Shown here piece after piece: positions 39,245 through 49,349 of a stretch of 64,000 nucleotides of DNA; position 1 is the stretch's first letter; every line of letters starts with the position of its first letter. The translations under genes were made by a program, and so were the position numbers. The stretch spans positions 434,001 through 498,000 of the forward strand of contig JARGXX010000116.1 of assembly GCA_030374765.1 (NCBI GenBank), read 5' to 3'. Under the pieces are notes generated by a model. The model saw only the letters and a list, made by a program, of their open reading frames with translations, ran no database searches and was not told the DNA's origin. Source of the stretch: Agarophyton chilense (Eukaryota; Rhodophyta; Florideophyceae; Gracilariales; Gracilariaceae).

Positions 39245-40387
39245 ATGGAGTCCAGTGCGCAGCTTGTGCTCAATTTCCCCTCACAAGTCGTTGTGTTTGG
39301 CGATGATAATCTTCCCTCTGAGCGCCATCCTGACATTCTTCGAGAACCACAAGAGTACAAAAACGAACTTGATCTCGCCTTGCAACTTGAAGACAGCTCA
39401 GGGTTTTTACAAGAGCCACACAGGCTTCACGTCCACGCGTTGGATGTCTCTTCATTCCAAGCTTCAGACGTGACGCATTCGGATCAAAGTCGAGAGAATA
39501 CAGACATTCAGCGGAATTTGAATGTGTTTGTCACTGCAGCTGACGGAGACAGTGGTTCTGTAGATGATACTTCAGCCCGGGACGTGCAAAATCATGCGAG
39601 TGCAACGGACGCATGTTCTCCCACGGGAGTAAAAGCTGCGGTTCGTCGGAATGTGTCTCATACTCGTCGGTGCCGAGCCAAAGTGAATTCTAACTTTGAA
39701 CGTCTACTAGAAGTGTTGCCAGAGCCACCACTGGGCGTAGAGATCAAGCACAAGGCTCAGATACTACAGCGTGCCATCGATTACTACCGACATGTAAGCT
39801 GCAGAAACAGGCAGCTCGAAATGCAGCTTGCGCTTAGATCACCCTCTGCGATACACCGTTGGGTTGAATCCGTTATAAGAAAAGCGCCAGTGCTGAAAGA
39901 TGCACTGAAATCATTCATGGCCATGATCTGTCTTACAAATAACTGGAAGTACGCAGAACTATGGTCGCCTCAAACGCGGCGCGGGTCGTCGTGCATTTTG
40001 CTCAAGTACGTCACTGGGGCTGTTCCACCGACTGTGGAAGGAAACACTCTGCACAGATTAAGGACATATCGAGACTTTTCCCGAAAGTACAATTTTGCGC
40101 CCCGATGCGGCGTACCAGGACGTGTGTTCCTCACCATGAGACCTGAATGGCTTGCGGTTCTGAGTGATCCTGTGGCGTTTCTTCGCGCACCACATGCAAT
40201 GCGGAACGGGGTGGAGGTGACGTTTGCAGTTCCTATAATCGTGAATGGCAGTGTACAGATGGTGGTGGAGTTCTTTGACACCGATCGGAGGGATTATGAT
40301 CCCAAGACTCTGAACATGGCAAATGAGATTGGTGCGGTGTTTGGAAAGGCATTTAGTGAGATGCAGGCTCCATGTTCGTTCTTTTAG
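39245..40387 (+). CDS. bHLH-type transcription factor with GAF-like domain, atypical basic region
   Basis: The 380-residue product has an acidic N-terminal region, then a bHLH segment at about residues 135-200: HTRRCRAKVNSNFERLLEVLP (basic and helix 1), a loop, and IKHKAQILQRAIDYYRHVSCRN (helix 2), continuing into a short coil. The usual E-box contact Glu (His-x3-Glu-Arg) is Cys here and the second Arg is not at its usual place, so binding to CANNTG is doubtful. Residues about 230-370 look like a GAF sensor domain (YAELWSP, GVPGRVFLTMRPEWL, VTFAVPIIVNGSVQMVVEFF). I infer a nuclear regulator that senses a small ligand or dimerises through the GAF domain. The target genes are unknown. Confidence 0.85.
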   Translation: MESSAQLVLNFPSQVVVFGDDNLPSERHPDILREPQEYKNELDLALQLEDSSGFLQEPHRLHVHALDVSSFQASDVTHSDQSRENTDIQRNLNVFVTAADGDSGSVDDTSARDVQNHASATDACSPTGVKAAVRRNVSHTRRCRAKVNSNFERLLEVLPEPPLGVEIKHKAQILQRAIDYYRHVSCRNRQLEMQLALRSPSAIHRWVESVIRKAPVLKDALKSFMAMICLTNNWKYAELWSPQTRRGSSCILLKYVTGAVPPTVEGNTLHRLRTYRDFSRKYNFAPRCGVPGRVFLTMRPEWLAVLSDPVAFLRAPHAMRNGVEVTFAVPIIVNGSVQMVVEFFDTDRRDYDPKTLNMANEIGAVFGKAFSEMQAPCSFF

Positions 40388-41154
40388 GGTTGAAAGGGGT
40401 CATTGGGCTCGATGTGGTGCAGCAACTGCTGTTTCTTTCTCTCTGTGGTCTCGGACAAGCTACAAGATGGGAAAACGTGTGTTGCATGCAGCTACGTTGT
40501 TGTAAGTAGTAGGCATTACATGCGGATGAGGATAGGTTGAAAAAGCAGTGTACAATAAATTGTAGAAGATGAATTTACTAACGAGGCGAAAGCGACCTGT
40601 TTCATGAGCGCAGGGAAACGTGGTTGCGAAGAGTTTTGTGAGAGCGTGGGGTCGTTCACCACGATGTGCAATGCGTAGAGCATTCGAGACCGAGTGGTAG
40701 CTAAAAGAAAATGGTGTGCGAAGACGGTAGGATTGAGGTTTCTGTGCCACATCGGAATCGACAACGTCTGTATTACTGCGCAACGTGGTTGTGGATGAGA
40801 CAACAGATATCGAAAGAGAAGAAGGGAAAAGAAACGGCGTGGGGCGCGGCGTCGTGTAACGCGAAATTGACCAATAGCCAACGTACACATGTGTGCCACG
40901 ATGATACGCTTCGTACCTTTTCGAAGACACGTTCCATGCGCGACGCGCCCATTGGTGCCCGTGGGTGACGCTGCCATGCGCGTTGACGTAACGCGCCACC
41001 ACAAAACGTTGTGTTGTCCCGCCGCCGCGCATCTTTCAGGTTGTTGTTATACACAACGTTTCTGGTTTCCCTTCCACCCCCCCTAAACCTTCGCCACCAT
41101 CTCTCACTCTCATTTGCCCTACTTCGCTTCGCCGTGCCCTTCTCCCAGCACAGC
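40388..41154. other. Intergenic / upstream region of the ABC transporter
   Basis: No gene is seen. The last 120 bp are pyrimidine-rich, ending at the ATG at 41155. Confidence 0.4.
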
Positions 41155-43225
41155 ATGGGCGACCAGCCCCCCACCCCCACCACCGCCGCCGCCATGACGC
41201 ACCTCGGCCACGACATCCAGTTTGACGCCCTTGCCGCCACTCACGAGCTAAACCATCTCGCGCACAGCGTCACGTCCCGCGAAGAGTCTATACCAGTTGA
41301 CCTTGTGTGGCGCAACCTTACGTTTGACGTCCCGTTGCCACGCTCGAAAAAGAGGCAAAAGGCCGTTGTACAGCTCAAGCAGTCTGATGCAGAGTTACCG
41401 TCCGGTGTTGCTCCGCTCAAACCCAACATGCGCCGTATCTTGCACGCCGTGAGCGGTCAAGTTCGCTCTGGACATGTGCTTGCCATCATGGTGCGTGTGT
41501 TTTGTCGTGCGCTTATTCGATTCGCAGTTTACTAACCGCTGGTTTTTCTTGTCCTTTTCATTTGCGCCTGCTTCTGCTGCATCAATTGTACGGTAGGGTG
41601 CGTCTGGAAGTGGTAAGACCACCATGCTCAACATGCTCTCGGGTCGACTCAAGTCAAGTAGCAAGTGCATAACAGGTGGCAGCGTGTACGTCAATGGACA
41701 ATCACGCAACTTCAGCACCTTTCCGCACATCGCCAAGTTTGTCGAGCAGGATGACACCACCATGTTTGCCGAACTCACAGTGCGCGAGCAAATCCTATTC
41801 GCCGCTCGATTGGCCCTGTCTGACAAAGTTCCAGAGGTGCGAAAGAAAGCACGAGTAGAGAAAATTATCCAGGAACTAGGCCTTTCCAAATGCAGCGACA
41901 CGTACATTGGAAACGAGCTCACGCGCGGTGTGAGCGGCGGAGAGAGACGACGAGTTGCCATTGGCGTTGAATTGGTCACAGATCCGTCGCTCATCTTTTT
42001 GGACGAGCCAACTACTGGTCTGGATAGCTTCAACGCGTTGAACGTCATGTCGTCTCTTCGTCATTTGGCCAGAAATGGAAGGACGATCATTACCACCATT
42101 CACCAGCCGAGGTCAAGCATCTTCCACTTGTTCGACATGCTGTGCCTCATTTCGGAGGGGCGTACAATCTACTTTGGCCCCGCGGCGGATGTGGTCCATT
42201 ACTTTGATACGCTTGGGTTCCACTGCCCCCCACGCTTCAACGTGGCCGACTTTTGCATAGACGTGCTGTCCATAGACCACCGCTCCGAAGAGCGCGAGCA
42301 CAAAACAGTAGCGCGCATCGAGTACATGTGCGATCACTACCGTCAAAACGTAGAACCGCAGCTTTTGTGCAGCGCCGATGCGTACCAAGCGGCGCATTCA
42401 ATGCAACCAACTGCAAACACAGCCAAATTTGGCAACGGCGTACTCAAGGAATTTTCCATTCTCGTGCGACGCACAAGCAAGCTCATGCTTCGCGAGCGAC
42501 AGCTCAACATGACACGACTGGCGCAAACGCTGTTATTCGCCGTTCTGCTGGGACTCATCTGGCTCAACTCTGGGCGCGACTCGGAACGATCGGCAGTGGA
42601 AGGGGTTCTTTTCTTCGTGGTCGTGAACCAATGCTTCGACTCTGCATTCGGGGTGGTGTTTGCATATCCCAAGGAACGGGCAATTGTGAACCGCGAACGC
42701 GCAAGCGGGTTTTACCGCGATGTATCGTACTTTTTCGGCAAGCAGCTGTGTGAGTTGCCACGCGCCGCAGGCTTCAATCTACTATTACTGCTGATTCTGT
42801 ATTTCATGGTGGGGCTGCGCGAGAGCGGCGGGGCGTTTTTCACATTGCTGCTCATCACGGTGGTGGTGTCGCTGGCGGGCGAGGGCATGGCGCAGGCGCT
42901 GAGTGTGTTTGGGGGCGACGAGCAAACAGCGGCGGCCATTGTTCCCGTGGCGGTGATTTTCCAGCTTCTATTCGGCGGGTTTTTCATTCAGCCCAACGCG
43001 TTGCCGGGCTACATTGCATGGATGCGGTGGGCGACGTTCATGTACTACGCATTCAACGCGGCGGTGTTGAACGAGTTTGGAGACAATCCGTTTGGCAGCG
43101 CGCAGGGTTTCACGCTGAGCAAGTGGGAGTCGATTGGGGTGCTGATTGCGTTTGCGGTCGGGTTCAAGTTGTTATACTTTTTAGCGCTACGCGCCAACAA
43201 GCCGCGCTTTGACCGCACACTGTAG
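41155..43225 (+). CDS. ABCG-family half-transporter (one intron)
   Basis: Exons 41155-41490 and 41597-43225 join across a 106-bp GT-AG intron and give 654 residues, the normal size of a half ABCG (WBC) protein. The intron lies directly before the Walker A motif GASGSGKTT. The ATP-binding domain comes first, as in all ABCG proteins, with signature VSGGERRRVAIGVEL, Walker B LIFLDEPTTGLDS and the switch His in TTIHQPRSSIF. The second half has about six membrane helices (for example LLLLLILYFMVGL, FFTLLLITVVVSLAG, IGVLIAFAVGFKLLYFLAL). Half-transporters work as dimers, usually exporting lipids, sterols or wax precursors. The substrate here is unknown. It converges with PsaO, 111 bp apart. Confidence 0.95.
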
Positions 43226-43336
43226 GTAGGAGGTAGAAAGAGAAACCCAAAAGCAGAAAAAAAAAAACTCGAGCAAGTTTACAAAGTGAACAAACTAAAG
43301 CGCAGGCACATCACGCGAGAGAGAGCACCGGATCGA

Positions 43337-43777
43337 TCAAGACGAGCGTGACTTGCGGCCATTGTAGCCAATGGTGCCAAAGATCATAGTAGCGAACATA
43401 CCAGTGTGCCACAGGGTAAACAGCAGCCAAAAGGGGTCATCCAGGGCGGGGCCTTTGGGCCAATGCGCAAGGTTCTCCTGAATGGAGGCGAAGAAAGCCT
43501 GCGTAAGGCCGGTACCATTGGTGAGCGGGATGGAGGTAGGAATGGAAGACGGAACCACCCAACCAATGAAGGCGAGCGCAAACACGATAGGGTTGAGCTC
43601 GAATTCGACGCCGTCAGAGATCTCGAACTGCATACGCGGAGTGCACGGGGGCGACGCAATGCGCGGGGCGACGACGCGCTGCGCGCGCGGCGTGAAAGCC
43701 GAGCGCGAGAGGGCGCAGCGCGCGGCGAAGGGGGAGTGCGCAGAAACGGACAGGGCGGCGACGGAGACAAAAGCCAT
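43337..43777 (-). CDS. psaO: Photosystem I subunit O, plastid precursor
   Basis: The 146-residue product begins with an Ala/Ser/Arg-rich plastid transit peptide of about 48 residues, ending near PRMQFEISDGVE. The mature part has two membrane helices, NPIVFALAFIGWVVPSSIPT and PFWLLFTLWHTGMFATMIFG, joined by TNGTGLTQAFFASIQENLAHWPKGPALDD, and ends GTIGYNGRKSRSS. This is the layout of PsaO, which sits in the thylakoid membrane at the PsaA/PsaL side of photosystem I and helps bind antenna. A nuclear PsaO fits plants, green algae and red algae. It diverges from the zinc-finger gene across 282 bp. Confidence 0.93.
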   Translation of the reverse strand: MAFVSVAALSVSAHSPFAARCALSRSAFTPRAQRVVAPRIASPPCTPRMQFEISDGVEFELNPIVFALAFIGWVVPSSIPTSIPLTNGTGLTQAFFASIQENLAHWPKGPALDDPFWLLFTLWHTGMFATMIFGTIGYNGRKSRSS

Positions 43778-44059
43778 TGCGGTGGGTGGGTTACGCGAGC
43801 AAGAGCTGAGTGATGAGCGCGAACAAGGCGGGGAGGAGAAGGGAAGAGAGAAAGAGAGTGAGTAACAAGAGCGAAAGGTAAAGCCGGGAGGTTATGTAGG
43901 GGGCAGCAGCAGCAGCGCGGAGCACCGAAAATATCTGGCGGGCGCGAGCTCAGCGTGCGCGACGCAGCAGCGGGCGCAAGATACAAGCCAACACAGCAAA
44001 GCTACAAGAGGGCGACGGGCACAGCGCGCACACGGCGGGGCCCCGCCAAGCCCGGGGCG
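43778..44059. promoter_or_regulatory. Divergent promoter region, PsaO / LSD1-like gene
   Basis: The 282 bp between two divergent start codons must hold both promoters. It is purine-rich next to PsaO (GGAGGAGAAGGGAAGAGAGA) and GC-rich next to the zinc-finger gene. No TATA-like box is obvious. Confidence 0.45.
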
Positions 44060-44788
44060 ATGGCGAGCGGCGGCGGCGCGTGGCACATGAGCAACTGCCC
44101 GACATGCGCGCGGCTGCTGCTGCTAAGCGCGACGGCCACGCTGCAGCAGTGCCCTGCGTGCGGTGTGCTACTACGCGTCTCTCCTTCTTCTTCTTCCTCT
44201 TCTTTTTCTTCTTCTTCTTCGCCGCCGCCGCCGCCGCCGCGGTCTTCGTCTTGGTCGTCGTCTTCGTCGCCGCTGCCGCCGCCGCGCGCGCTGCTGTGCG
44301 CGCGTTGTGCGCTGCTACTGCGCTTCAGCGCGCGCTTCGAGGCGGTGCTGTGTCCCGCGTGCGGCGCCTTCAACGGCGCGCCGTCGCCGCCGCCTTCGCC
44401 GCCGCTACTGCCGCTGTGCGCCGACCCGCTCGCCTCGCCCCGTCCGCCGCCAAAGCTCCCGCCGCGCCACATCGTGTGGCTCCCAAGCTCCCCGCTCCGT
44501 CCCCTGCCCCGCCCCCACTACTCGTCCTCCCCCTCTCCCTCGTCCTCCTCCCTCCCGGTCCCCCCTGCTCCCCCTCTCCCATCCGCCTCGAAGCTCCCCC
44601 CACAGCACCACTCATCCCCGCCCCTCTCCCCTTCCATCTCCCCTTCCATCTCCCCTTCCCCCCCATCTCTTCCACCGCGCTCACCCCCACCCAAGTCGCT
44701 CTCCCAGTCGCCCCCCCAGTCGCATTCGCAGTCCCCCTCGCAGTCCCATGCGCGCCAACGCCAACCCCACCCCCACCACCCCCCCTGA
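44060..44788 (+). CDS. LSD1-like zinc-finger protein with Ser/Pro-rich tail
   Basis: From the ATG at 44060 the frame gives 242 residues. Two motifs have exactly the LSD1/LOL1 spacing C-x2-C-x14-C-x2-C: CPTCARLLLL to CPAC near residue 15, and CARCALLLRF to CPAC near residue 80, each with the usual hydrophobic run after the first pair. Between and after them is low-complexity Ser/Pro sequence encoded by CTT, GCC and CCC runs. In plants LSD1-type fingers regulate cell death and bind bZIP or metacaspase partners; the role in algae is unknown. Another long frame overlaps on the same strand, but only this one keeps paired cysteines at family spacing. It converges with the SMARCC gene, 104 bp apart. 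Confidence 0.6.
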   Translation: MASGGGAWHMSNCPTCARLLLLSATATLQQCPACGVLLRVSPSSSSSSFSSSSSPPPPPPRSSSWSSSSSPLPPPRALLCARCALLLRFSARFEAVLCPACGAFNGAPSPPPSPPLLPLCADPLASPRPPPKLPPRHIVWLPSSPLRPLPRPHYSSSPSPSSSSLPVPPAPPLPSASKLPPQHHSSPPLSPSISPSISPSPPSLPPRSPPPKSLSQSPPQSHSQSPSQSHARQRQPHPHHPP

Positions 44789-44892
44789 ACCACTGCTCCC
44801 CCCACCCTTCCTTTAACAGTCGTTCACCACCTTCCCACTCCCACTCCCATCCCCCTCGAAGCGAGCGCAGTAAACCAAAACGTGCTTCCTTG

Positions 44893-47800
44893 TCACCTCC
44901 GTTGCTCGCCGCCGCCCATCGCCCCCATTGCACCCACCACCCCCGCCCCACCGCTCGCTGCACCTCCCCCCATGTGCGCCACTTGCATCATCCCCCCACT
45001 CACAATCGCCCCCGTCCCCGTTTCAACCTCTCCTACCCCCGCCATCCGCCCAATAGCCCCAATTGCCCCGACTCCCACGTTTGGCCCCATCGCTCGCATT
45101 GCCCTCAGTCCACCTCCCACGCTTCCCATGCCTCCCATCGCCCCCATGGGCCCCATACGACTAACCCCCATAGCCGCACCAGGCCCCACCGCCCCCCCAA
45201 CCGCATACATGTGCCCCATCGCGCCCGCCGCCGCTGCATTGGCTGCCATCTCATGCGCCGTCGAAATGCGCGCCTTCTCCTCATTCGCGCTGTTGGCGCG
45301 CATGATCGCCACTTCCACCCGCTCCGCAAACGCGCTCTGCCGCTGCTTCTCCAGTCGCTCACGCTCCCGCCGCACGTGATCCTGCAGTCTGTCAAACTCG
45401 CGCAGCTTAAGTTCCACGGCGCGCAGTTTCGTCTCGACCACCACCGCAAACTCCCGCTCCATTTCGCGCATCTCCGCGTCCGCCAGCTTCCTCGCCTTGG
45501 CCGCTGCCGCCCCAAGTCCCACCGCTGCAGCCGCTTCCACCGCCACCGCGTCCAGCTTCGTCTTGGGCAGACTGGCCAGATTTGACGCCACCCCTCTTCC
45601 CCCTGCCCTTTCGTGGCCTCCCAAACCGTTCTGCATCCCCTCCTTTCCTTCCGCCCCCTGCATCAGCGCACTGGCCTGCGCTGAGCGTTCCTCCCCGCTT
45701 CCACTCGCTCGACCCCCGCACTCCGACATAATTTCCTGCAAAGCCGCCTGCGCTGCTGCCGCAGCCACCTCCGGTGAAACCGAAGCTGCCAAGAACGCCA
45801 CTTGTGCCAAGATCGGGTTGGCACTATCAGCAAAAGGAAGCATGGGCCCCGCAAACTTGTGCTTTCCATCAAAGTCTCCCTCTTGAAGTACATCCACCTT
45901 CTCCTCCTCGCTCGCCTTCACGTCCCATTTTCCCAACTGGTCTCCGAGAAACGAGTCCTCGATGGGCATACGCAGAAACTGTAGAACGCATTGCTCGTTA
46001 CTCTTGCTACCCACGTGCTCAGCAACTTGATTCCAATCGTCCCCGTACTTCTCCAAGCCTTCCAGCAGCAACAGCACTTCGGCTTCGCTCCATACACTAC
46101 CATCGTGTGCTTCCGACCCCAGCACCGTAGTAAGTTGCTCGAAATCACGCGCAGTCACATTTTCAGGATACATCCCATTTGCAAAGCAGTTTGGGCACAG
46201 CTCCATGTCAATACCAGATACGCAGTGGTACCGCATCTTTGAGCAATCCGCATCGCACATGTCGCATTCGTACTTGGTGGCTGCAGCTGTCGCATACAAC
46301 TCACGCCGAGACAATATAGAGGACCCCCCCTGTTCCCTCGCCCTCTTCTCCTTCGCCATCTTCACTGCCTTCTGCACGCTTACGCCCGCTTGTTCGCGTT
46401 TCGGAAAGCGCGGTTCGTCAAAGAACAACAACCGTGGCACCCCATTCACTTGTTCTTTCACGTGTCCATCCAAAAATATTGGCTTTGGACGTGAGTACCT
46501 CGAACGCATGGATGAGTTCAGGTGAGGCTTGCTTTCAGGCTCTGTGCCGTAATTAATAAGCCCCCAGTGCTCCAAGAACGCATGCACACGCAATATAGCG
46601 CATACATCTCCGGCGAGGTGCCGACGAACAGCTGTAGCAGTAAGATACTTCTCCGGGTTTTGTCGCCACACGTCAATCATAAAGTCTCGGTACTTCTTGT
46701 ACACCAACGGTGTTTTTGATTCCGTGCGGTTGTTGAAAAACTCCGGCAGACTACGCTTCTCAATGTCATGGATTGCATCTGTCCGAAACCATCTAGAGTG
46801 AGCTGGCATGCGAATTGTCACGTCCGGCATCGATTCAACTAGATCTGCAGCCGAAGGAGGCAGGTTCGCTTCGTCCGTCAGCATTTTCTCAGATATGCCC
46901 ATTGCACGTCCATTCGCCGCCTTTTCGTCCACATCCATTCTATTCTCTTCTTTCACCACGGCCTCACTTTCGGTTTTCTGTTCCTTCTTACCATCGTCGT
47001 CCTGCTTGTTCTTGTCCTCTACCTCTCCCATTCCAGAATCTGAAATAGTCCCGCTCATCTGAACTTTTGTCTTTCTCTCGTCGATAGCATCGGCGCCTGA
47101 CCCTTCGTTAGATATGTTCCGAATGCGAGGCAGTTCACCTTCGGGGATCGGAATGGCATTTTCCACGGCAGTCACTCCCGCCATTCGAAGTTGCTGATTA
47201 CGTTCCTTTCTTTTCCGTTTTCTACTAAACGGCCTTCGTTGTTCCACTGCCTCATCCTCACGACCAGTGTCAATTTTTGAGCTCGGGCCACCTTCAGCTT
47301 TGGCCACGTCTCCTTTGCGCTCATGTTTCTCTTTCCTCTCCGCCCTTCTCCGGGCGACAGTTTCGAGCCTGGCTGCGATCGGCATTTCATCCTTTGAGGT
47401 AGTGCTCATCGCATCATCGTCTCGATCTTGCACCTTCCGAGACACTTTTGCCGCCACCCCTCTCCCACCTGTCTTAATGCGCACTTTCAATGCGCCACCC
47501 CTCGATTCGGTGGTGGCCTCTCTCTTCTCCCCCTTTGCGGCGTTGCGCATTCTGCCGTCCTTTGGCTGATTTTTTGAGCGCTCGATGGGCGCCTTTAGCG
47601 TGAGGCGTAGTTTCACGCTCTTTGCTTGGTCTTGTTTGGAAGCTCTTCTTGCTTCGTCAGACAAACGAGCCTTCTTTCTTTGATGCGTTGATGATGCGTC
47701 GCCCGTACGCCGAGAGTGCTCCTCCCTGCCTTTCCGCTCTCTTGGGTCACTTCCTTTCTTAGAGCGACTGGGCGTTCCGATGATTTCGGACTCATCAGAA

Positions 47801-48870
47801 GAGAAGTCTGGATCAGACTCTTCGGACTTTTCTGACTGATAACCTCGGTCTGACACGGAGTCTTTTTCGGGCTTGGGTTTGAGCGCAGACGCACCTCTCT
47901 TGCGCTTTTTGGATACTTTGTCGGGCTTTACGGCCTTTGAGTCATGTTTTGCGTTATTTGGCATCGGGAGCGATGGGTGCGAAGCGGTTCCATTCTCTCC
48001 TTTAGGTGCGGGAATGACTTCAATTCTATTCTCAGCTGGAATTTCATAGTCTGCTTCGTTCATCCACTCATTGAATAAATGTGTGTCCTCAAGCCACCTT
48101 CGCTGCACGTGCCACGGGCCGGAGTGATCCTCAGCTTGTTCCGGTTCACCGTCAACATCGCCACGTGGAATCCATGAATCATACGAATCTGGGTGATACC
48201 ACCAATGAACAAGAGCCACATCCTGTTGCAGCTCCAACGGGCGACAATAATCGGTTCCATGCGTCTCGGCAACCGTTGTGCCCGGCGGATCGGGATACAC
48301 AATATGAGTTGCGGCAGATGAAGTGGACACGACTGTTCCGCGCTTTTGGACGATAGCGCGCAATTCAGGCTGCGAACTGGAGGGAATAGCGCGAATGAAG
48401 AACACTTTGACCAGAGGAAGCATGCGGGCTTCTTTGAGACTCTTCTCAATGCGCGTGAGCAAGTCAAAATTGGAGGTGTTTCTGTCTGGATTGGAAAACT
48501 CAAAGCGGCGTAGACCGTGCAGATATTTGAAGTTGAGACATGCGCGAAGGATGACGTACAGAGCGCCTTCCGAGCGGTAATCAACGAAGAATTTGTGCGG
48601 AAACTTGGTGACAACTCGTGTGGATGGGAGGGCGTGTTTTCCCAGTACAGTCTCGATGAAGTGGCGAAGCTGGGCGGTGAGGAGGGCTAAAGAACGAGCT
48701 GTGACATCGGAGGGCTCGAAGCCCAACTGGTGCTCAGAGCGACTGTGCATGGCATCGCATATTGGCTGAAAGCTCTTTTGCACTTGTGGGTCGTCATAAT
48801 ACTTTGTATTGAGGTAGCTCGACTTGATACGCGCGGTGTGCGTACCTGACTTGGTATTGGTGGAAGCCAT
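44893..48870 (-). CDS. SWI/SNF chromatin-remodelling subunit, SMARCC/SWI3/RSC8 type
   Basis: This single intronless frame encodes 1,325 residues. Residues 1-290 match the N-terminal module of animal SMARCC proteins (GKHALPSTRVVTKFPHKFFV, ALVHWWYHPDSYDSWIPRGD, DTHLFNEWMNEADYE; MarR-like, BRCT and chromo-like parts). A long charged, lysine-rich region follows, then SWIRM (about 687-775: SRWFRTDAIHDIEKRSLPEF, AVRRHLAGDVCAILRVHAFL), a ZZ zinc finger (about 864-905: YECDMCDADC to CPNCF), SANT (about 920-963: WSEAEVLLLLEGLEKYGDDW), a coiled coil (about 1120-1200) and a Met/Gly-rich tail. As the paired scaffold of SWI/SNF complexes it holds the ATPase core on chromatin in the nucleus. The start ATG at 48870 directly precedes the conserved module. 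Confidence 0.95.
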   Translation of the reverse strand: MASTNTKSGTHTARIKSSYLNTKYYDDPQVQKSFQPICDAMHSRSEHQLGFEPSDVTARSLALLTAQLRHFIETVLGKHALPSTRVVTKFPHKFFVDYRSEGALYVILRACLNFKYLHGLRRFEFSNPDRNTSNFDLLTRIEKSLKEARMLPLVKVFFIRAIPSSSQPELRAIVQKRGTVVSTSSAATHIVYPDPPGTTVAETHGTDYCRPLELQQDVALVHWWYHPDSYDSWIPRGDVDGEPEQAEDHSGPWHVQRRWLEDTHLFNEWMNEADYEIPAENRIEVIPAPKGENGTASHPSLPMPNNAKHDSKAVKPDKVSKKRKRGASALKPKPEKDSVSDRGYQSEKSEESDPDFSSDESEIIGTPSRSKKGSDPRERKGREEHSRRTGDASSTHQRKKARLSDEARRASKQDQAKSVKLRLTLKAPIERSKNQPKDGRMRNAAKGEKREATTESRGGALKVRIKTGGRGVAAKVSRKVQDRDDDAMSTTSKDEMPIAARLETVARRRAERKEKHERKGDVAKAEGGPSSKIDTGREDEAVEQRRPFSRKRKRKERNQQLRMAGVTAVENAIPIPEGELPRIRNISNEGSGADAIDERKTKVQMSGTISDSGMGEVEDKNKQDDDGKKEQKTESEAVVKEENRMDVDEKAANGRAMGISEKMLTDEANLPPSAADLVESMPDVTIRMPAHSRWFRTDAIHDIEKRSLPEFFNNRTESKTPLVYKKYRDFMIDVWRQNPEKYLTATAVRRHLAGDVCAILRVHAFLEHWGLINYGTEPESKPHLNSSMRSRYSRPKPIFLDGHVKEQVNGVPRLLFFDEPRFPKREQAGVSVQKAVKMAKEKRAREQGGSSILSRRELYATAAATKYECDMCDADCSKMRYHCVSGIDMELCPNCFANGMYPENVTARDFEQLTTVLGSEAHDGSVWSEAEVLLLLEGLEKYGDDWNQVAEHVGSKSNEQCVLQFLRMPIEDSFLGDQLGKWDVKASEEEKVDVLQEGDFDGKHKFAGPMLPFADSANPILAQVAFLAASVSPEVAAAAAQAALQEIMSECGGRASGSGEERSAQASALMQGAEGKEGMQNGLGGHERAGGRGVASNLASLPKTKLDAVAVEAAAAVGLGAAAAKARKLADAEMREMEREFAVVVETKLRAVELKLREFDRLQDHVRRERERLEKQRQSAFAERVEVAIMRANSANEEKARISTAHEMAANAAAAGAMGHMYAVGGAVGPGAAMGVSRMGPMGAMGGMGSVGGGLRAMRAMGPNVGVGAIGAIGRMAGVGEVETGTGAIVSGGMMQVAHMGGGAASGGAGVVGAMGAMGGGEQRR

Positions 48871-49101
48871 GTGATGCGGAACAAATCATACAGAGGCGGT
48901 CGAAAAGGACGCGGGCGCCAAAGCTTGGGCAACGGAAATGGGCACAAATTTGAACGTTTGGTGTCGGATGGGACGCCGACGGGATGAAGGGGAGAGAAGC
49001 GGACAGTAGGCGTGGCACGCAAAAGACGTAGCGACGCAACGCCAGTCGATCGGGTACGCAGTGTATGATATGGCGAGAGCGCGCTGTGCGTGTGCGGAGA
49101 C

Positions 49102-49148
49102 GGTGGGGGGGTGGGGTAGGGGGGGGGGGGAGGGAGGTGGTGGTAGGG
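49102..49148 (+). other. G-run block, possible G-quadruplex
   Basis: The plus strand has runs of 7, 4, 12 and 3 or more G separated by one to three bases, about 240 bp upstream of the SMARCC start codon. This fits the G3+N1-7 rule for an intramolecular quadruplex. Confidence 0.7.
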
Positions 49149-49349
49149 CGTTGAGGCGCAGGTTGTGCCAACAGTGACACAAACTCGGCACGACTCAACT
49201 TTGTACGACGAGCTGCCTCTGCCTCGCACAGTATACTTTCTCTCCAGCGCGCGCACACTTTGCCTGACGAAGAGGCGCGCGCGCTTTTGCCCAAACCCCC
49301 TCGGGTCGCGTCGCGCCCCTGTCGCTCCGGCCGCTCGGTAGCTGTATCT

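Noticed and set aside
43384-43986. 200-codon minus-strand frame over PsaO
   Set aside because: It is a shadow in another frame of the PsaO gene, with Pro/Arg/Ser bias and no domain.
44080-45585. 501-codon plus-strand frame
   Set aside because: It overlaps the LSD1-like frame and is antisense to the SMARCC C-terminus. Its product is low-complexity Pro/Ala/His/Arg; the other frames carry the conserved domains.
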